Below, piece after piece: positions 7,692 through 17,500 of a stretch of DNA of 64,000 nt. The notes below the pieces were generated by a model. It had not been told where the DNA came from. It saw only the letters and a program-made list of their open reading frames with translations, and did no database searches. The number at the start of each line of letters is the position of its first letter. The stretch's first letter is position 1. Position numbers and translations under genes: made by a program. Source of the stretch: DATFRY01 sp963764695 (lineage in GTDB: Bacteria > Myxococcota_A > Polyangia > Haliangiales > Haliangiaceae); assembly GCA_963764695.1 (NCBI GenBank), contig CAVXTW010000002.1, positions 186,001-250,000 of the forward strand. Direction: 5' to 3'.

Positions 7692-10172
7692 ATGCTCCCC
7701 GGGCTGCCGTCGATGTCGGGGCGCTTCGGCGCCGCGATCCAGCGCTTCGCGCGCTGGATCGATCGCCGTCGCGTCGCCATCCTGATCGCCTCGCTGCTGG
7801 TCCTGGCGGTGGCCGGGACCGTGGCCGCGCGCATCCCGATCCGCAGCGACATCTCGCATCTGTTGCCGCCGGAGACGCCGTCGGTGATGGCGCTGCGCGA
7901 GCTGGAGCGGCGACTGCCCAGCTCCGGGATGATCCTCGTCGTGGCGGAGAGCCAGGACCCGGCCAGGCGGGCGCGGGCCATCGAGCTCCTGGTCACCCGG
8001 TTGCGCGCGCTCGACCACGAGCTGGTGGACCGCATCGCCGTCGACGATCGCGAGGCGCGCGACTTCGTGTGGCAGAACCGGTTCCTGTTCGCCGAGCTGG
8101 CCGACCTGCGCAAGGCGGCCGACGCGGTCAACGGCGTGATCCGGCGGGCCAAGCTGTCCGCCAACCCGCTCTACATCGACCTCGAGGACGAGGAAGACGG
8201 CCAGACCACCAAAGAACAGGCCGATCACGCGGCCCAGGACGGTGTCGCCGAGCTGCGCAGCCAGCTCGAGCGCGCCCGCGACGAGCGCGAGGGGTCGGGC
8301 GGCTTCATCTCGCGCGACGGGCGCATGCAGCTCCTGGTCGTGCGCACCACCTTCTCGAACAGCTCGCTGTCGCTGGCGGCCCGCCTGGTCGCCGATCTCG
8401 AGCCGATCCTGGAAGGCGTGCAGCGCGAGCTCGGCCCGGGCGTCACCGTGTCGGCGCAGGGGGACGTGTACACCGCGCTGGCCGAGCACCGCGCGCTCAC
8501 CCGCGGCGTCATGTGGGCCACCGTGCTCACCGTCGTCGTCGTGGCGCTGGGGCTGTTTCTGTACTTCCGCTCCGTGCTCGGCCTGGTCGCGCTGCTGTTC
8601 TCCATGGCGGTCGGCACCATGGTGACCTTCGCGCTCACCCGGCTGACCATCGGCCACCTCAACCTCGCCACCGCGTTCCTGTCGCCCATCGTGGTCGGCA
8701 ACGGCATCAATGCCGGCCTCATCCTGCTCGCGCGCTTCGAGGAGGAGCGGCGCGGCGGCAAGCGCGGCGCCGGCGCCATCGACGCCGCGGTGTCCGGCAC
8801 CTTCGCCAGCACGCTGGCCGCCGCGCTCACCGCGTCGGTCGCCTACGCGTCGCTGAGCGTCACCAGCTTCGAGGGCTTCCAGCACTTCGGCATCATCGGC
8901 GGGATGGGCATGCTGGTCTGCTGGGCGTCGGCGTACGTGGTCATGCCGGCGGCGCTGGCGGTGCTCGAGCGCATGCGGGCGCTGGCCACGGCGCGCGAGC
9001 CGGCGCTGGGGCGGATGGCCGGGCGCCTGGTGCCGCGCAACCCGGCCCTGGTCGCCGGCGTCGGCCTGCTGCTGACCGGGCTGGCCAGCGCCGGGGCCTT
9101 CGTCTTCCTGACCGGCGAGCCGCTCGAGAAGTCGATGAAGAGCATGCTGTCGGACTCAGACGAGCTGGTCGCCATGCGCGAGCGGCTGCAGCGCGTGCAC
9201 GCGGCGCTGTCGTGGGACACCGGGCGCACGTTCGTGCTGGCCGCGCCGGACCGCGAGACCGCCCGCAAGGTGGCGGCGGCGCTGCGCGAGGCCGACCGCG
9301 GCGTTCCACAAGAGAGGCGCCTGCTGCGCAAGGTGGAGAGCCTCGACGACGCGGTGCCGCGCGATCAGGCCGCCAAGCTGGCCCTGCTCGACGACATCCG
9401 CCGCGGCATCGACGAGATCGCGCCCGAGCTGTCCGGCGCCGAGCGCGACGACCTGCTCGCGCTGCGCCCGCCCGATGGACTCGTGGCGATCGGCGACGCG
9501 GACGTTCCGGACATGATCGCGGCGCCCTTCAGCGAGAAGGACGGCACCCGCGGCCGGCTGGTCCTGGCCCACGCGCCGCGCGAGATGGACATCGACCACA
9601 TCCCGTCGCTTGTCGGCTTCGCCCACTCGGTGCGCGGCCTCGATCTCGGCGAGGGCGTGATGCTGGGCGGGTCGATGTTCGTGTTCGCCGACGTGCTGCA
9701 GCACATGGAATCGGACGGGCCGCGCGCGACCATCGCGGCGACCATCGGCGCGCTGCTTGTCGTGCTGCTGCTTGTCGGCGCCAACCGCCGCGGGCTCATC
9801 ACGCTCACCTGCTGCGCCTCCGGCACCGCGGTCATGCTGGCCTGCGTGTGGCTGCTCGGCCTCAAGGGCAACGTGCTCGACTTCATCGCCCTGCCGATCA
9901 CCATCGGCATCGGCATCGACTACTCGGTCAACATCGTGATGCGCGCGCGCGACAATCCCGACGGCGCGGGCGAGGCGCTGCGCACCGTCGGTGGCGCGGT
10001 GATCATGTGCTCGTTCACCACGGTGGTCGGCTACGGCTCGCTGCTGCTGTCGGCCAACCGGGGCATCCGCTCGTTCGGCACGGCCGCCATCCTGGGCGAG
10101 CTGACCTGTCTGCTCGCCGCGCTGGCCCTGGCGCCGGCCCTTCTGCAGCTCGGCCGCCGGGCGCTCAAGTAG
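7692..10172 (+). CDS. MMPL/RND-superfamily exporter
   Basis: An 826-residue protein with the RND/MMPL layout. There is one N-terminal helix (VAILIASLLVLAVAGTVA), a large periplasmic loop, a block of five helices (about residues 275-430), a second lone helix, a second periplasmic loop and a second five-helix block near the C-terminus. Both blocks carry the family signature of a Gly-rich helix (IVVGNGINAGLILLARFEEE; ITIGIGIDYSVNIVMRARD). MMPL exporters use proton motive force to move lipids or hydrophobic molecules; HpnN-like hopanoid transporters are relatives. The substrate here is unknown. ATG 7692 lies directly before the hydrophobic start and is preferred over the longer upstream frame, which has shadow-type composition. 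Confidence 0.88.
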   Translation: MLPGLPSMSGRFGAAIQRFARWIDRRRVAILIASLLVLAVAGTVAARIPIRSDISHLLPPETPSVMALRELERRLPSSGMILVVAESQDPARRARAIELLVTRLRALDHELVDRIAVDDREARDFVWQNRFLFAELADLRKAADAVNGVIRRAKLSANPLYIDLEDEEDGQTTKEQADHAAQDGVAELRSQLERARDEREGSGGFISRDGRMQLLVVRTTFSNSSLSLAARLVADLEPILEGVQRELGPGVTVSAQGDVYTALAEHRALTRGVMWATVLTVVVVALGLFLYFRSVLGLVALLFSMAVGTMVTFALTRLTIGHLNLATAFLSPIVVGNGINAGLILLARFEEERRGGKRGAGAIDAAVSGTFASTLAAALTASVAYASLSVTSFEGFQHFGIIGGMGMLVCWASAYVVMPAALAVLERMRALATAREPALGRMAGRLVPRNPALVAGVGLLLTGLASAGAFVFLTGEPLEKSMKSMLSDSDELVAMRERLQRVHAALSWDTGRTFVLAAPDRETARKVAAALREADRGVPQERRLLRKVESLDDAVPRDQAAKLALLDDIRRGIDEIAPELSGAERDDLLALRPPDGLVAIGDADVPDMIAAPFSEKDGTRGRLVLAHAPREMDIDHIPSLVGFAHSVRGLDLGEGVMLGGSMFVFADVLQHMESDGPRATIAATIGALLVVLLLVGANRRGLITLTCCASGTAVMLACVWLLGLKGNVLDFIALPITIGIGIDYSVNIVMRARDNPDGAGEALRTVGGAVIMCSFTTVVGYGSLLLSANRGIRSFGTAAILGELTCLLAALALAPALLQLGRRALK

Positions 10173-10195
10173 CCGCCTACACCCAGCCGCTCAGC

Positions 10196-10780
10196 TCAGC
10201 CGGCCCAGCGTGCCGGAGCCGCCCGGCGCGCGCGGGCGCGGCGGACCAGCACCTCGACGAGCGCCAGGAGCGCGATCGGCCCGGTCACCACGCCGCCGTA
10301 GCCGGGCAGGATCCAGATGTAGAGCGCCAGGTCGCCGCCGGAGCCGGCCGCATCTCCCATCAGCGCCAGGATGAGCGCCGGCGGATAGAGGACGATCCAG
10401 GGCGTGAGCCAGGCCCACGAGTAGCTGCGCGCGCTGCGATACACCGACAGGCGCAGCCCGAGGATCGCGGCGGCCACGGCCGACGTGCCGACCAGGTGGA
10501 TCGCGACCAGGATCAGATCTGGCTCGATCTCCGGCGCGATCAAGGTGGCCAGCGCGACGGCCGACTGCACCGCCGCGACGATCATGCCAGGTCGCACGTC
10601 CAGGCGCAGCCCCGGCACCAGCTGACGCCACAGCGAGGCGTAGCCCCACGCGATGGCCATGCCGACCAGCGTGATGAGCGGCGCGGCCCACAGCACCGCC
10701 TGGCCGACCTCCTGGTTGGTCGGCCCGCATCCGCCCGCGAGGACCGCGAGCATGATCAGCAGCGCGCCGCCCAGCCTCAC
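10196..10780 (-). CDS. Small polytopic membrane protein with lipoprotein-like signal
   Basis: From GTG 10780 the protein has 194 residues. The N-terminus reads MRLGGALLIMLAVLAGGCG, a lipoprotein-type signal with Cys 18, followed by five or six hydrophobic segments and an Arg-rich C-terminal tail. I recognise no family. The start is supported by TACGCT located exactly 6 nt before the GTG. It converges with the MMPL exporter (24-bp gap) and lies just downstream of the PEP-mutase-like gene on the same strand. Confidence 0.65.
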   Translation of the reverse strand: MRLGGALLIMLAVLAGGCGPTNQEVGQAVLWAAPLITLVGMAIAWGYASLWRQLVPGLRLDVRPGMIVAAVQSAVALATLIAPEIEPDLILVAIHLVGTSAVAAAILGLRLSVYRSARSYSWAWLTPWIVLYPPALILALMGDAAGSGGDLALYIWILPGYGGVVTGPIALLALVEVLVRRARARRAAPARWAG

Positions 10781-10786
10781 GACTTC

Positions 10787-10792
10787 AGCGTA
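10787..10792 (-). promoter_or_regulatory. -10-like TACGCT before GTG 10780
   Basis: TACGCT is separated by 6 nt from the GTG and decides the start of the small membrane protein. Confidence 0.5.
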
Positions 10793-10800
10793 GCACCGGC

Positions 10801-11622
10801 TCAGGACCGGGTCGGGCGAAACAGCGCGTTGAGCTCGCCGTACGTGGCGGCCACCTCGAACATCGCGTCGCCCTGGCCTTCGCGCAGAAACGGCCCGGCC
10901 AGCCGGCGCGTGAGGCCGTGGACTGCCTGCGCGATCTGCGAGCCGGCGCTCAAGCGGCGCACGCCCAGCTCGCGCAGCTGCGCCACCGGCGGCAGTGACG
11001 GCAACAGCATCACGTTGAGCGGCGAGGCGATGGCGCCGGCGATGTGGCGGATCGCCTCCGGGTCGGCAAGGCCGGGCACGAAGATGCCGTCGCAGCCGGC
11101 CTCGCGGTAGGCGCCGGCCCGCGCGATCGTCTCCGCCTCGCGGTCGCCGGCCGGGACCAGGCCGCGCAGGTACACGTCGGTGCGCGCGTTGATGTAGAGC
11201 GGCACGCCGGCGCGATCCGCCGCCGCCCGGGCCGCGCCGAGCTTGCCGCGCAGCACGTCGGGTGGCGCGCTGCCGTCCTCGATGTTGATGCCGACCGCGC
11301 CCGCGTCGATGACGGCCGACACGACCTCGCCGACCGCGGCGGGCTCGCTCGAGTAGCCCCCCTCGATGTCGACGCTGAGCGGCACGGTCAGCACGCGCGC
11401 CATCTCGGCCACCGCGGCGGCCAGCACGCCGGGTGGCAGCGCGTCGCCGTCGGGATAGCCGCGCGACCAGGCCAGCCCGGCGCTGGTCGTGGCGATGGCC
11501 GCCGCCCCGCACGACTCGATCAGCCGCGCGCTCCCCGCGTCCCAGGCGTTGGCCAGCAGGAGCAGCTGCCCCGGCTCGTGAAGGCGTCGAAATTCTCCGG
11601 CTCGATCCTGCGCGCTGGTCAT
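10801..11622 (-). CDS. Isocitrate lyase/PEP mutase superfamily enzyme
   Basis: A 273-residue single-domain TIM barrel. The sequence shows the superfamily landmarks: LANAWDAGSARLIES near the start, ATTSAGLAWSRGYPDGD, the metal-binding VDIEGGYS (Asp/Glu pair near residue 94), GINIEDGS and YINARTDVYL. Members cleave or rearrange C-C or P-C bonds of oxaloacetate-like substrates (oxaloacetate decarboxylase, methylisocitrate lyase-like, phosphonopyruvate enzymes). The classical isocitrate lyase KKCGH motif is absent and the protein is much shorter, so a glyoxylate-cycle role is unlikely. The substrate cannot be assigned. It stands alone with no phosphonate genes nearby. Confidence 0.85.
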   Translation of the reverse strand: MTSAQDRAGEFRRLHEPGQLLLLANAWDAGSARLIESCGAAAIATTSAGLAWSRGYPDGDALPPGVLAAAVAEMARVLTVPLSVDIEGGYSSEPAAVGEVVSAVIDAGAVGINIEDGSAPPDVLRGKLGAARAAADRAGVPLYINARTDVYLRGLVPAGDREAETIARAGAYREAGCDGIFVPGLADPEAIRHIAGAIASPLNVMLLPSLPPVAQLRELGVRRLSAGSQIAQAVHGLTRRLAGPFLREGQGDAMFEVAATYGELNALFRPTRS

Positions 11623-11709
11623 GGTGTCCGGAACGTACGGCGGCGGGCAGGGGCCGGCTGGCGGTTTTCGGCCCTCATCCGGACCTCGGAACAGAATCGA
11701 TCAGATCCC

Positions 11710-12468
11710 TCAGGCCCGGCGATCGGCCAGGACCGGGAACTTCTCGCGCGCGTCGCGCACCACGGCCGGATCGACCTCGGCCACCAGCATGGTCTCGGAC
11801 CCGGCCGCCGCCGCCAGGGTCTCGCCCCATGGGTCGATGATCCGGCTGTCGCCGCTGTAGTCGAGATCGCTGCCGCGGCCGACCCGGTTCACGCCGATGA
11901 CGTAGGCCTGGTTCTCGATCGCGCGCGCGGCCAGCAGCGTGGTCCAGTGGTGGCGGCGCCGCTCGGGCCAGTTGGCGACGACGATGTAGGCGTCGGTGTC
12001 GCGCGCGCGGACCCAGAACTCGTCGGCGAAGCGCAGGTCGTAGCAGACGAACAGGCTGCAGCGCAGCCCCTCGACCTCGACGGTGACGTGCTCGGTGCCG
12101 GCCTGGTAGTGCTCGTGCTCGCGCGCGAACGAGAACGGGTGCAGCTTGCGGTAGCGGTGCAGCTGTCCGCGCGGCCCGGCCAGCACCAGCGTGTTGAACG
12201 GCCGCTCTGCCCCGGGCGGAAGCTCCGGGATCGAGCCGCACACCCACAGGCCGTTGGCGCGCGCCTGCTCCTCGAGAAAGCTCGCGCTCGGCCCGCCCAC
12301 CGGCTCGCGCACGCGCGCCGTCATCGAGAAGCCGCACGCGAACATCTCCGGCAGCGCCACAAGTCGCGCACCGGCGGCGGCCGCGGCCGCCACCCACGGG
12401 CGCAGGCGCTCGAAGTTGGCCCGCGGATCCTCCCACACGATGTCGCTCTGGATGGCGGCCACGCGCAT
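11710..12468 (-). CDS. Nitrilase-superfamily amidase (omega-amidase-like)
   Basis: From ATG 12468 the protein has 252 residues and begins MRVAAIQSDI, the usual first strand of carbon-nitrogen hydrolases. The catalytic triad is complete: Glu 41 (ALPEMF), Lys 108 (YRKLHPF) and Cys 142 (VCYDLRF). Substrates of this branch are small omega-amides such as alpha-ketoglutaramate, or deaminated glutathione. The longer upstream frame (to 12645) reads as low-complexity Arg-rich sequence and is rejected. TATAGG ending 6 nt before the ATG supports the shorter start. The neighbouring genes give no pathway clue. Confidence 0.9.
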   Translation of the reverse strand: MRVAAIQSDIVWEDPRANFERLRPWVAAAAAAGARLVALPEMFACGFSMTARVREPVGGPSASFLEEQARANGLWVCGSIPELPPGAERPFNTLVLAGPRGQLHRYRKLHPFSFAREHEHYQAGTEHVTVEVEGLRCSLFVCYDLRFADEFWVRARDTDAYIVVANWPERRRHHWTTLLAARAIENQAYVIGVNRVGRGSDLDYSGDSRIIDPWGETLAAAAGSETMLVAEVDPAVVRDAREKFPVLADRRA

Positions 12469-12474
12469 GACCGC

Positions 12475-12480
12475 CCTATA
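12475..12480 (-). promoter_or_regulatory. -10-like TATAGG before the amidase start
   Basis: The local sequence GTGGTATAG is almost the same as that upstream of the OYE gene (52508-52513), also directly before the start codon. Confidence 0.45.
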
Positions 12481-12536
12481 CCACGCGGCGCGGCGGCCGG
12501 CGCGAGGGCGCTCACCGGCACAGATCACCGCACGAT

Positions 12537-13091
12537 TCAGCTCAGGCCGAGCTTCGCCACGCGCCGCTCGAACAGATCGAACTTCTCGCTCTTGCCCTCG
12601 CGCGCGCACCAGTCGCGGATGGCGGACATGTCGATCCGCTTCCACTGGGCGCGGCAGACAGCCAGCGCCTGCTCGAGGCCGCTGAAGTCGTTCCAGTACA
12701 GGAGCGCGGCCAGCCGGTCGCGGCAGCAGTCGGTCGGGCTCAGGACGTGGAGCTGCTGCTCGCGCGGCCCCTTCTCCGTCGTCCAGGTTCTCACCAGATC
12801 GTCGCCGATCATGAGCGGGCCGGGCGGGAACTCGAGCGGGAAGCAGGCGGCCGGGTGGACGTAGAAGTCGCCGTGGCGCTGGTAGCCGAGGCTGCGCAGG
12901 GCCGGCTCCCCCTTGCCGCGGTCGCCGGTGAAGGTGATGACGAAGTCGATGTCGGCCGACTGGTAGGCGTCCGGCGCGTAGTAGGTCGCGGCGCTGCCGC
13001 CGGTGAGGACAGCGGTGATGCTGGAGCGGTCGAGCGCGGTGCAGACCGCGAAGGCGACGTTGACCAGCGTGGAGGTCTCGGAGATGTTCAC
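12537..13091 (-). CDS. Minimal nucleotidyltransferase-like protein (putative toxin)
   Basis: From GTG 13091 the protein has 184 residues. It shows the nucleotidyltransferase core pattern: Gly31-Gly32-Ser33 followed by Asp47-Ile-Asp49, and a later carboxylate candidate in FPLEFPPGP. This spacing is that of DNA polymerase beta-fold enzymes, including AbiEii/MNT-type toxins. The GTG overlaps the stop of the upstream winged-helix gene (GTGA, 4 bp), implying translational coupling. A regulator plus nucleotidyltransferase in this order recalls type IV toxin-antitoxin pairs (AbiEi/AbiEii). However, the protein is shorter than AbiEii, so the toxin role is an inference. It could instead be a housekeeping nucleotidyltransferase of unknown substrate. 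Confidence 0.7.
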   Translation of the reverse strand: MNISETSTLVNVAFAVCTALDRSSITAVLTGGSAATYYAPDAYQSADIDFVITFTGDRGKGEPALRSLGYQRHGDFYVHPAACFPLEFPPGPLMIGDDLVRTWTTEKGPREQQLHVLSPTDCCRDRLAALLYWNDFSGLEQALAVCRAQWKRIDMSAIRDWCAREGKSEKFDLFERRVAKLGLS

Positions 13092-13435
13092 CCGGGCTTG
13101 CCTTTCCGGCGCGGACGCCCGCGCTTGCGCGCCGCCGCCTTCTGGATCTCGACGTCGTGCTCGCCCAGCTTCCACAGGAGCGCGCGCAGCTCCTGGTAGC
13201 CGACGAAGCGCGGGTTGAGCTGCACGCGCCGCGTGTTGCCCAGCCGCCGCGTCACGATGATCCCGTCCGACTCGAGCGAGTCGAGGATGGTCTGCACCGC
13301 GAACAGCCGGGCGCCGAGCAGCACCGCCAGCTCCGACGGATAGCTCTCCTCGAGCAGGCCGAGCAGCACCAGCACCGACGTCCTGCGCGGACTCCCGAAA
13401 AGCCGCGACCGATCTCCGAGCTCCCTGTCCATCAT
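13088..13435 (-). CDS. Winged-helix DNA-binding protein (putative antitoxin/autoregulator)
   Basis: From ATG 13435 the protein has 115 residues. Residues ~14-85 read as an ArsR/MarR-like winged helix (VLVLLGLLEESYPSELAVLL, then FAVQTILDSLESDGIIV and the wing RRLGNTRRVQL). The C-terminal tail KRGRPRRKGK is AT-hook-like. AAGGA lies 7 nt before the ATG, a clear ribosome site. The longer upstream frame would translate the three palindromes and is rejected. The gene is the first of a two-gene unit with the nucleotidyltransferase. It most likely binds the palindromes immediately upstream of its own start. Confidence 0.72.
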   Translation of the reverse strand: MMDRELGDRSRLFGSPRRTSVLVLLGLLEESYPSELAVLLGARLFAVQTILDSLESDGIIVTRRLGNTRRVQLNPRFVGYQELRALLWKLGEHDVEIQKAAARKRGRPRRKGKPG

Positions 13436-13500
13436 CACCAGATCCTTCTGGTGTTTGTACCAGATATTTCTGGTGGTATCACCAGTTCTTTCTGGTGATA
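13436..13500. promoter_or_regulatory. Three phased palindromic operators, ACCAG-N6-CTGGT
   Basis: Three copies of ACCAG-N6-CTGGT begin at 13437, 13459 and 13481, exactly 22 bp apart (about two helical turns). The distal copy extends to 9-bp arms (TATCACCAG/CTGGTGATA) and the proximal one to 7-bp arms (CACCAGA/TCTGGTG). They abut the winged-helix gene start and overlap its ribosome-site region. This is the layout of a cooperative autoregulatory operator. Confidence 0.8.
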
Positions 13501-13903
13501 GGCCCGCAGAGCCTCCGGGCCCATTCCAGGCTGCGATCGCGCGATCCATCGAGGTGCCGCATCGTAGCTGCCGACCCCTCCGGACCGCCAAATTCGGGCA
13601 AACGCGCCGATGGTCGCCATCCTCCCGAGCGACACATCTAAAGGATGTGCGAGCCCACCAATCCGCGCCTCACTCGCGCATTATCAGCCGCTTGCTCGCG
13701 CTTCACCTGCAGAGCGGCCACCCGCACCGGACTGCCCAGGCAGGGTGAGGTGAACCCCGCAGCGCCCGTGCGGTCATTTGTCGCACATCGGCCGGCAAAC
13801 GCCCGCTCGCGCGAGAGATGAGTAGTCTAGGCGCGATCGAGTGGCCGGCAACGCCGCTCGTTCGGCATCTCAACCGTCAGCGCGCAACAGACCGAATCCC
13901 ACC
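13501..13903. promoter_or_regulatory. Leader region upstream of the respiratory operon
   Basis: About 400 bp between the winged-helix operators and actA, without a convincing gene. It is less GC-rich than its surroundings near 13630-13680 and contains a small perfect inverted repeat, CACATC-TAAAG-GATGTG (13633-13649), which could be an operator for the operon. No sigma-70 promoter can be named with confidence. Confidence 0.4.
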
Positions 13904-14554
13904 ATGGCTCGATTCGAATTCCCCGAATGGACCGAGAGCTTCAAGAAGTGGGTCCTCCTGCTCATGGCGGGCGGACCTGTCTACCTTCTGGCCCTCTGGG
14001 CCTACGGCCTGCGGCCGGAGGCCATCCGCGTCGGCCATCAGCCGAAGCAACCGGTCCCGTACAGCCACGCTCTCCACGTCGGTGAGCTGGGCCTCGACTG
14101 CCGCTACTGCCACACGACGGTGGAGAAGTCGTGGCACGCGGCGGTCCCGCCTGCGCAGTTCTGCATGAACTGCCACGCGACGATCCGCACCGACAGCGCC
14201 AAGCTGCAGCCGGTGCGCGAGTCGTTCGCGACCGGCGCGCCGATCAAGTGGCTGCGTGTGCACGACCTGCCGGACTACGTCTTCTTCAACCACTCGGCGC
14301 ACGTGACCCGCGGCGTCGGCTGCGAGGAGTGCCACGGCCGGATCGACCTCATGGACGAGGTCTATCAGGCCAAGGATCTCACCATGGAGTGGTGCCTCGA
14401 CTGTCATCGCGATCCGGCGCCGCATCTGCGCCCGCGCGAGCTGGTCACCACCATGGGATATGCACCGCCTGGCGATCGGCGCGAGCTCGGCCGACACCTC
14501 GCAAACAACAACAAGATCGCACCGCCCACGAACTGCTCGACATGTCATCGCTAG
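13904..14554 (+). CDS. actA: Alternative complex III subunit ActA, pentaheme cytochrome c
   Basis: ActA is the multiheme cytochrome of alternative complex III (ACIII), the quinol:electron-acceptor oxidoreductase that replaces cytochrome bc1. The 216-residue protein has one N-terminal membrane anchor (about residues 14-35) and five CXXCH heme sites, at C66, C87, C140, C164 and C211. Extra His residues (H45, H55, H58, H130, H133) are candidates for axial ligands. ATG 13904 starts just before the MARFEFPEW segment; the in-frame ATG at 13841 would add a non-hydrophobic extension. It is the first gene of an operon reaching to 29575 and overlaps actB by 13 bp. Confidence 0.93.
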   Translation: MARFEFPEWTESFKKWVLLLMAGGPVYLLALWAYGLRPEAIRVGHQPKQPVPYSHALHVGELGLDCRYCHTTVEKSWHAAVPPAQFCMNCHATIRTDSAKLQPVRESFATGAPIKWLRVHDLPDYVFFNHSAHVTRGVGCEECHGRIDLMDEVYQAKDLTMEWCLDCHRDPAPHLRPRELVTTMGYAPPGDRRELGRHLANNNKIAPPTNCSTCHR

Positions 14555-17500
14555 AATCCAAGAACAAGCCAACCCACTGGCGCAGCCTCTCCGAGCTCGT
14601 CGCCCAGGCAGAGTCGGCGGCGGACGGTTCGAGCGGCGGCGATCCCGCCGTCCAGTCCTATCTGGAGCAGCGCATCCCGGACCATGACGAGCTGTTCGGC
14701 GACCCGCTGTCGCGGCGCCGCTTCATGCAGGTCATGGGCGCGTCGATCGCGCTGTCCGGCGCCGCCGGCCTGTCGGCCTGCCGCTGGGAAGAGGACCACA
14801 TCGTCCCGGAGAGCCAGCGCCCCGACGACTACGTGCCGGGCATCTCCAAGCGCTACGCCACCGCCATGGCGCTCGGCGGCTCCGGCTACGGCCTGCTGGT
14901 CACCGCGTACGACGGCCGCCCGATCAAGGTGGACGGCAACCCCGATCACCCGAGCACCGGGCGCGGCTCGACCGCCTTCATGCAGGCGAGCCTGCTCGAG
15001 CTCTACGATCCGGACCGCAGCCGCACCGTCGAGCGCCGCCGCGGCACCAAGCCGCTGCCGGCCACCTGGGCCGACTTCGACGAGCTGGTGCAGAGCTGGG
15101 TGGGCGGGTTCGCCGCCCAGAACGGGCGCGGCTTCCGCGTGCTCAGCGAGGCGACCAGCTCGGTGACCGTCGCGGGCCTGCGCGAGGAGCTCCTGCGCCG
15201 GTTCCCCGAGGCGCGCTGGCACGAGTACGAGCCGCTGTCGCGCGACAACGAGCGCCTCGGCACCCGCATGGCGTTCGGCCGCGCGATGCGCGTCCACCTG
15301 AACCTGGCCGACGCGACGATCATCGCCGCGCTCGACGCCGACCTGTTCAACGATCACCCGGACAGCCTGCGCCTGTCGCGCGACTTCGCCTCCGGCCGCG
15401 ATCCGGACGAGAAGTCCGGCGGCATGAACCGCCTGTACGCGGTCGAGAGCACCTTCTCCGTGACCGGCGCCGCCGCCGATCATCGCCTGCCGCTGCGCTC
15501 GGAGCTCATCAAGCCGTTCCTGCTGGCCCTCGAGGCCAAGTTGCAGGGCGGGGGCGCCGCGCCGGGAGGCAAGGCGCTGGCCGACGCGAAGATCCAGAAG
15601 TTCCTGACCGTGCTGGCCGGAGACCTGGGCCAGAACCGCGGCCGCTCGGTCATCGCGATCGGCAACCGCCAGCCGGCCGACGTGCACGCCATCGCCGCGC
15701 GCGTCAACGCGTTGCTCGGCAACAGCGACACCGTCCAGTACAGCGCGGATCCGGACGGCGATCGTCCGGGCCACGCCGAGGACATCGTCGCGCTCGCCGC
15801 CGACATGAAGAAGGGCGCGGTCAAGACGCTGCTCATCCTGGGCGGCAACCCGGCCTACGACGCGCCGGCCGACCTGAACTTCGGCAGCCTGCTGGGGCAG
15901 GTGGACAACAGCATCCACCTGTCGGCCTACGCCGACGAGACCTCGGCGCTGTGCGCCTGGCACCTGCCGCGCGCGCACTACCTGGAGGCCTGGGGCGACA
16001 CCCGCACCCACGACGGCACCATCACCATCGCCCAGCCGATCATCGAGCCGGTGTTCAGCGGCCGCAGCGCGATCGACGTGCTCAAGCAGTTCCTCGGCCG
16101 CGGCGAGGAGCCGAGCTCCGAGCTGGTGCGCGCCCGCGTGCTGGCCGCGCTGGGCGTGGCCGCCGTCGAGGGCGAGGGTCAGGCCGCCGCCGAGGCGCGC
16201 GGCCGCGCCGACGAGGCGTGGCGCCGCGCCCTGCACGAGGGCTTCGTGGCCCGCAGCGCACCGCCGACCGAGACTCCACAGATACAGGCGTTCCAGGTCG
16301 CGGCGCTCACGCCCACGCAGTCGGAGGCGCGCGTGCCCAACGGTCGACTCGAGGTCGTGTTCACGACCAACACGTTGACCTACGACGGCCGCTTCGCCAA
16401 CAACGGGTGGATGCAGGAAATCCCCGACTTCATGACCAAGATGACGTGGGACAACGCCGCGCTCATCAGCCCGCGCACCGCGGCGGACCTCGGCATCGCC
16501 CACGAGGAGATGGTCGAGATCGCGGTCGAGGGCCGCAAGGTCGAGGTCGTGGCCTACGTCATGCCGGGCCAGGCGCCGTTCTCCATCGCGCTCGCGCTCG
16601 GCCAGGGGCGCCGGCGCGCCGGCCGCGTCGGCGGCCTCGAGTCGGAGGGCATCGCGCCGGTCGGCTTCGACACCTACCGCCTGCGCGGCAGCAAGGCGCC
16701 GTTCGTGGCCACCGGCGGCAGCGTCAACGGCAGCAACCGCAAGTACCGCCTGTCGCTGACGGTCGACCACTACAACATGGATCAGCTGGGCCAGGACGGG
16801 ATCAAGAAGCGCATCCCCGACCTGGTCAAGGAAGCCACGCTCAAGGAGTACCGCGATCCGGACTACGACATCGCGGCCGACGCCCACACCGAGGACATCG
16901 CGATCCTCACCAAGCCGACCACCGCCGATCGGGCGAACCGCTCGCTGTACAAGGAGCACCGCTACGACGGCTACAAGTGGGGCATGACGACGGACCTGTC
17001 GAAGTGCATCGGCTGCAACGCGTGCATCGTCGCCTGCCAGGCCGAGAACAACATCCCGATCGTCGGCAAGGAGCAGGTCTACCGCAACCGCGAGATGCAC
17101 TGGCTGCGCATCGACCGCTACTTCCAGGGCGACCCGGACGATCCCAAGGTCGCGTCGCAGCCGATCCTGTGCCAGCAGTGCGAGAACGCGCCGTGCGAGC
17201 AGGTCTGCCCGGTCGGCGCCACGCTGCACTCGGATGAAGGCCTCAACGACATGGCCTACAACCGGTGCGTCGGCACGCGCTACTGCCTCAACAACTGCCC
17301 CTACCGCGTGCGCCGGTTCAACTTCTACCGGTGGGACTGGTACAAGGAGATGGACGACCCGCGGGCGCAGGTGCGCAAGCTCCTGTTCAACCCGGAGGTC
17401 ACCGTGCGCAGCCGCGGTGTGATGGAGAAGTGCACCTGGTGCGTGCAGCGCATCCAGAACGTCAAGATCCAGGCCAAGAACAACCGCGTGCCGATCGAGG

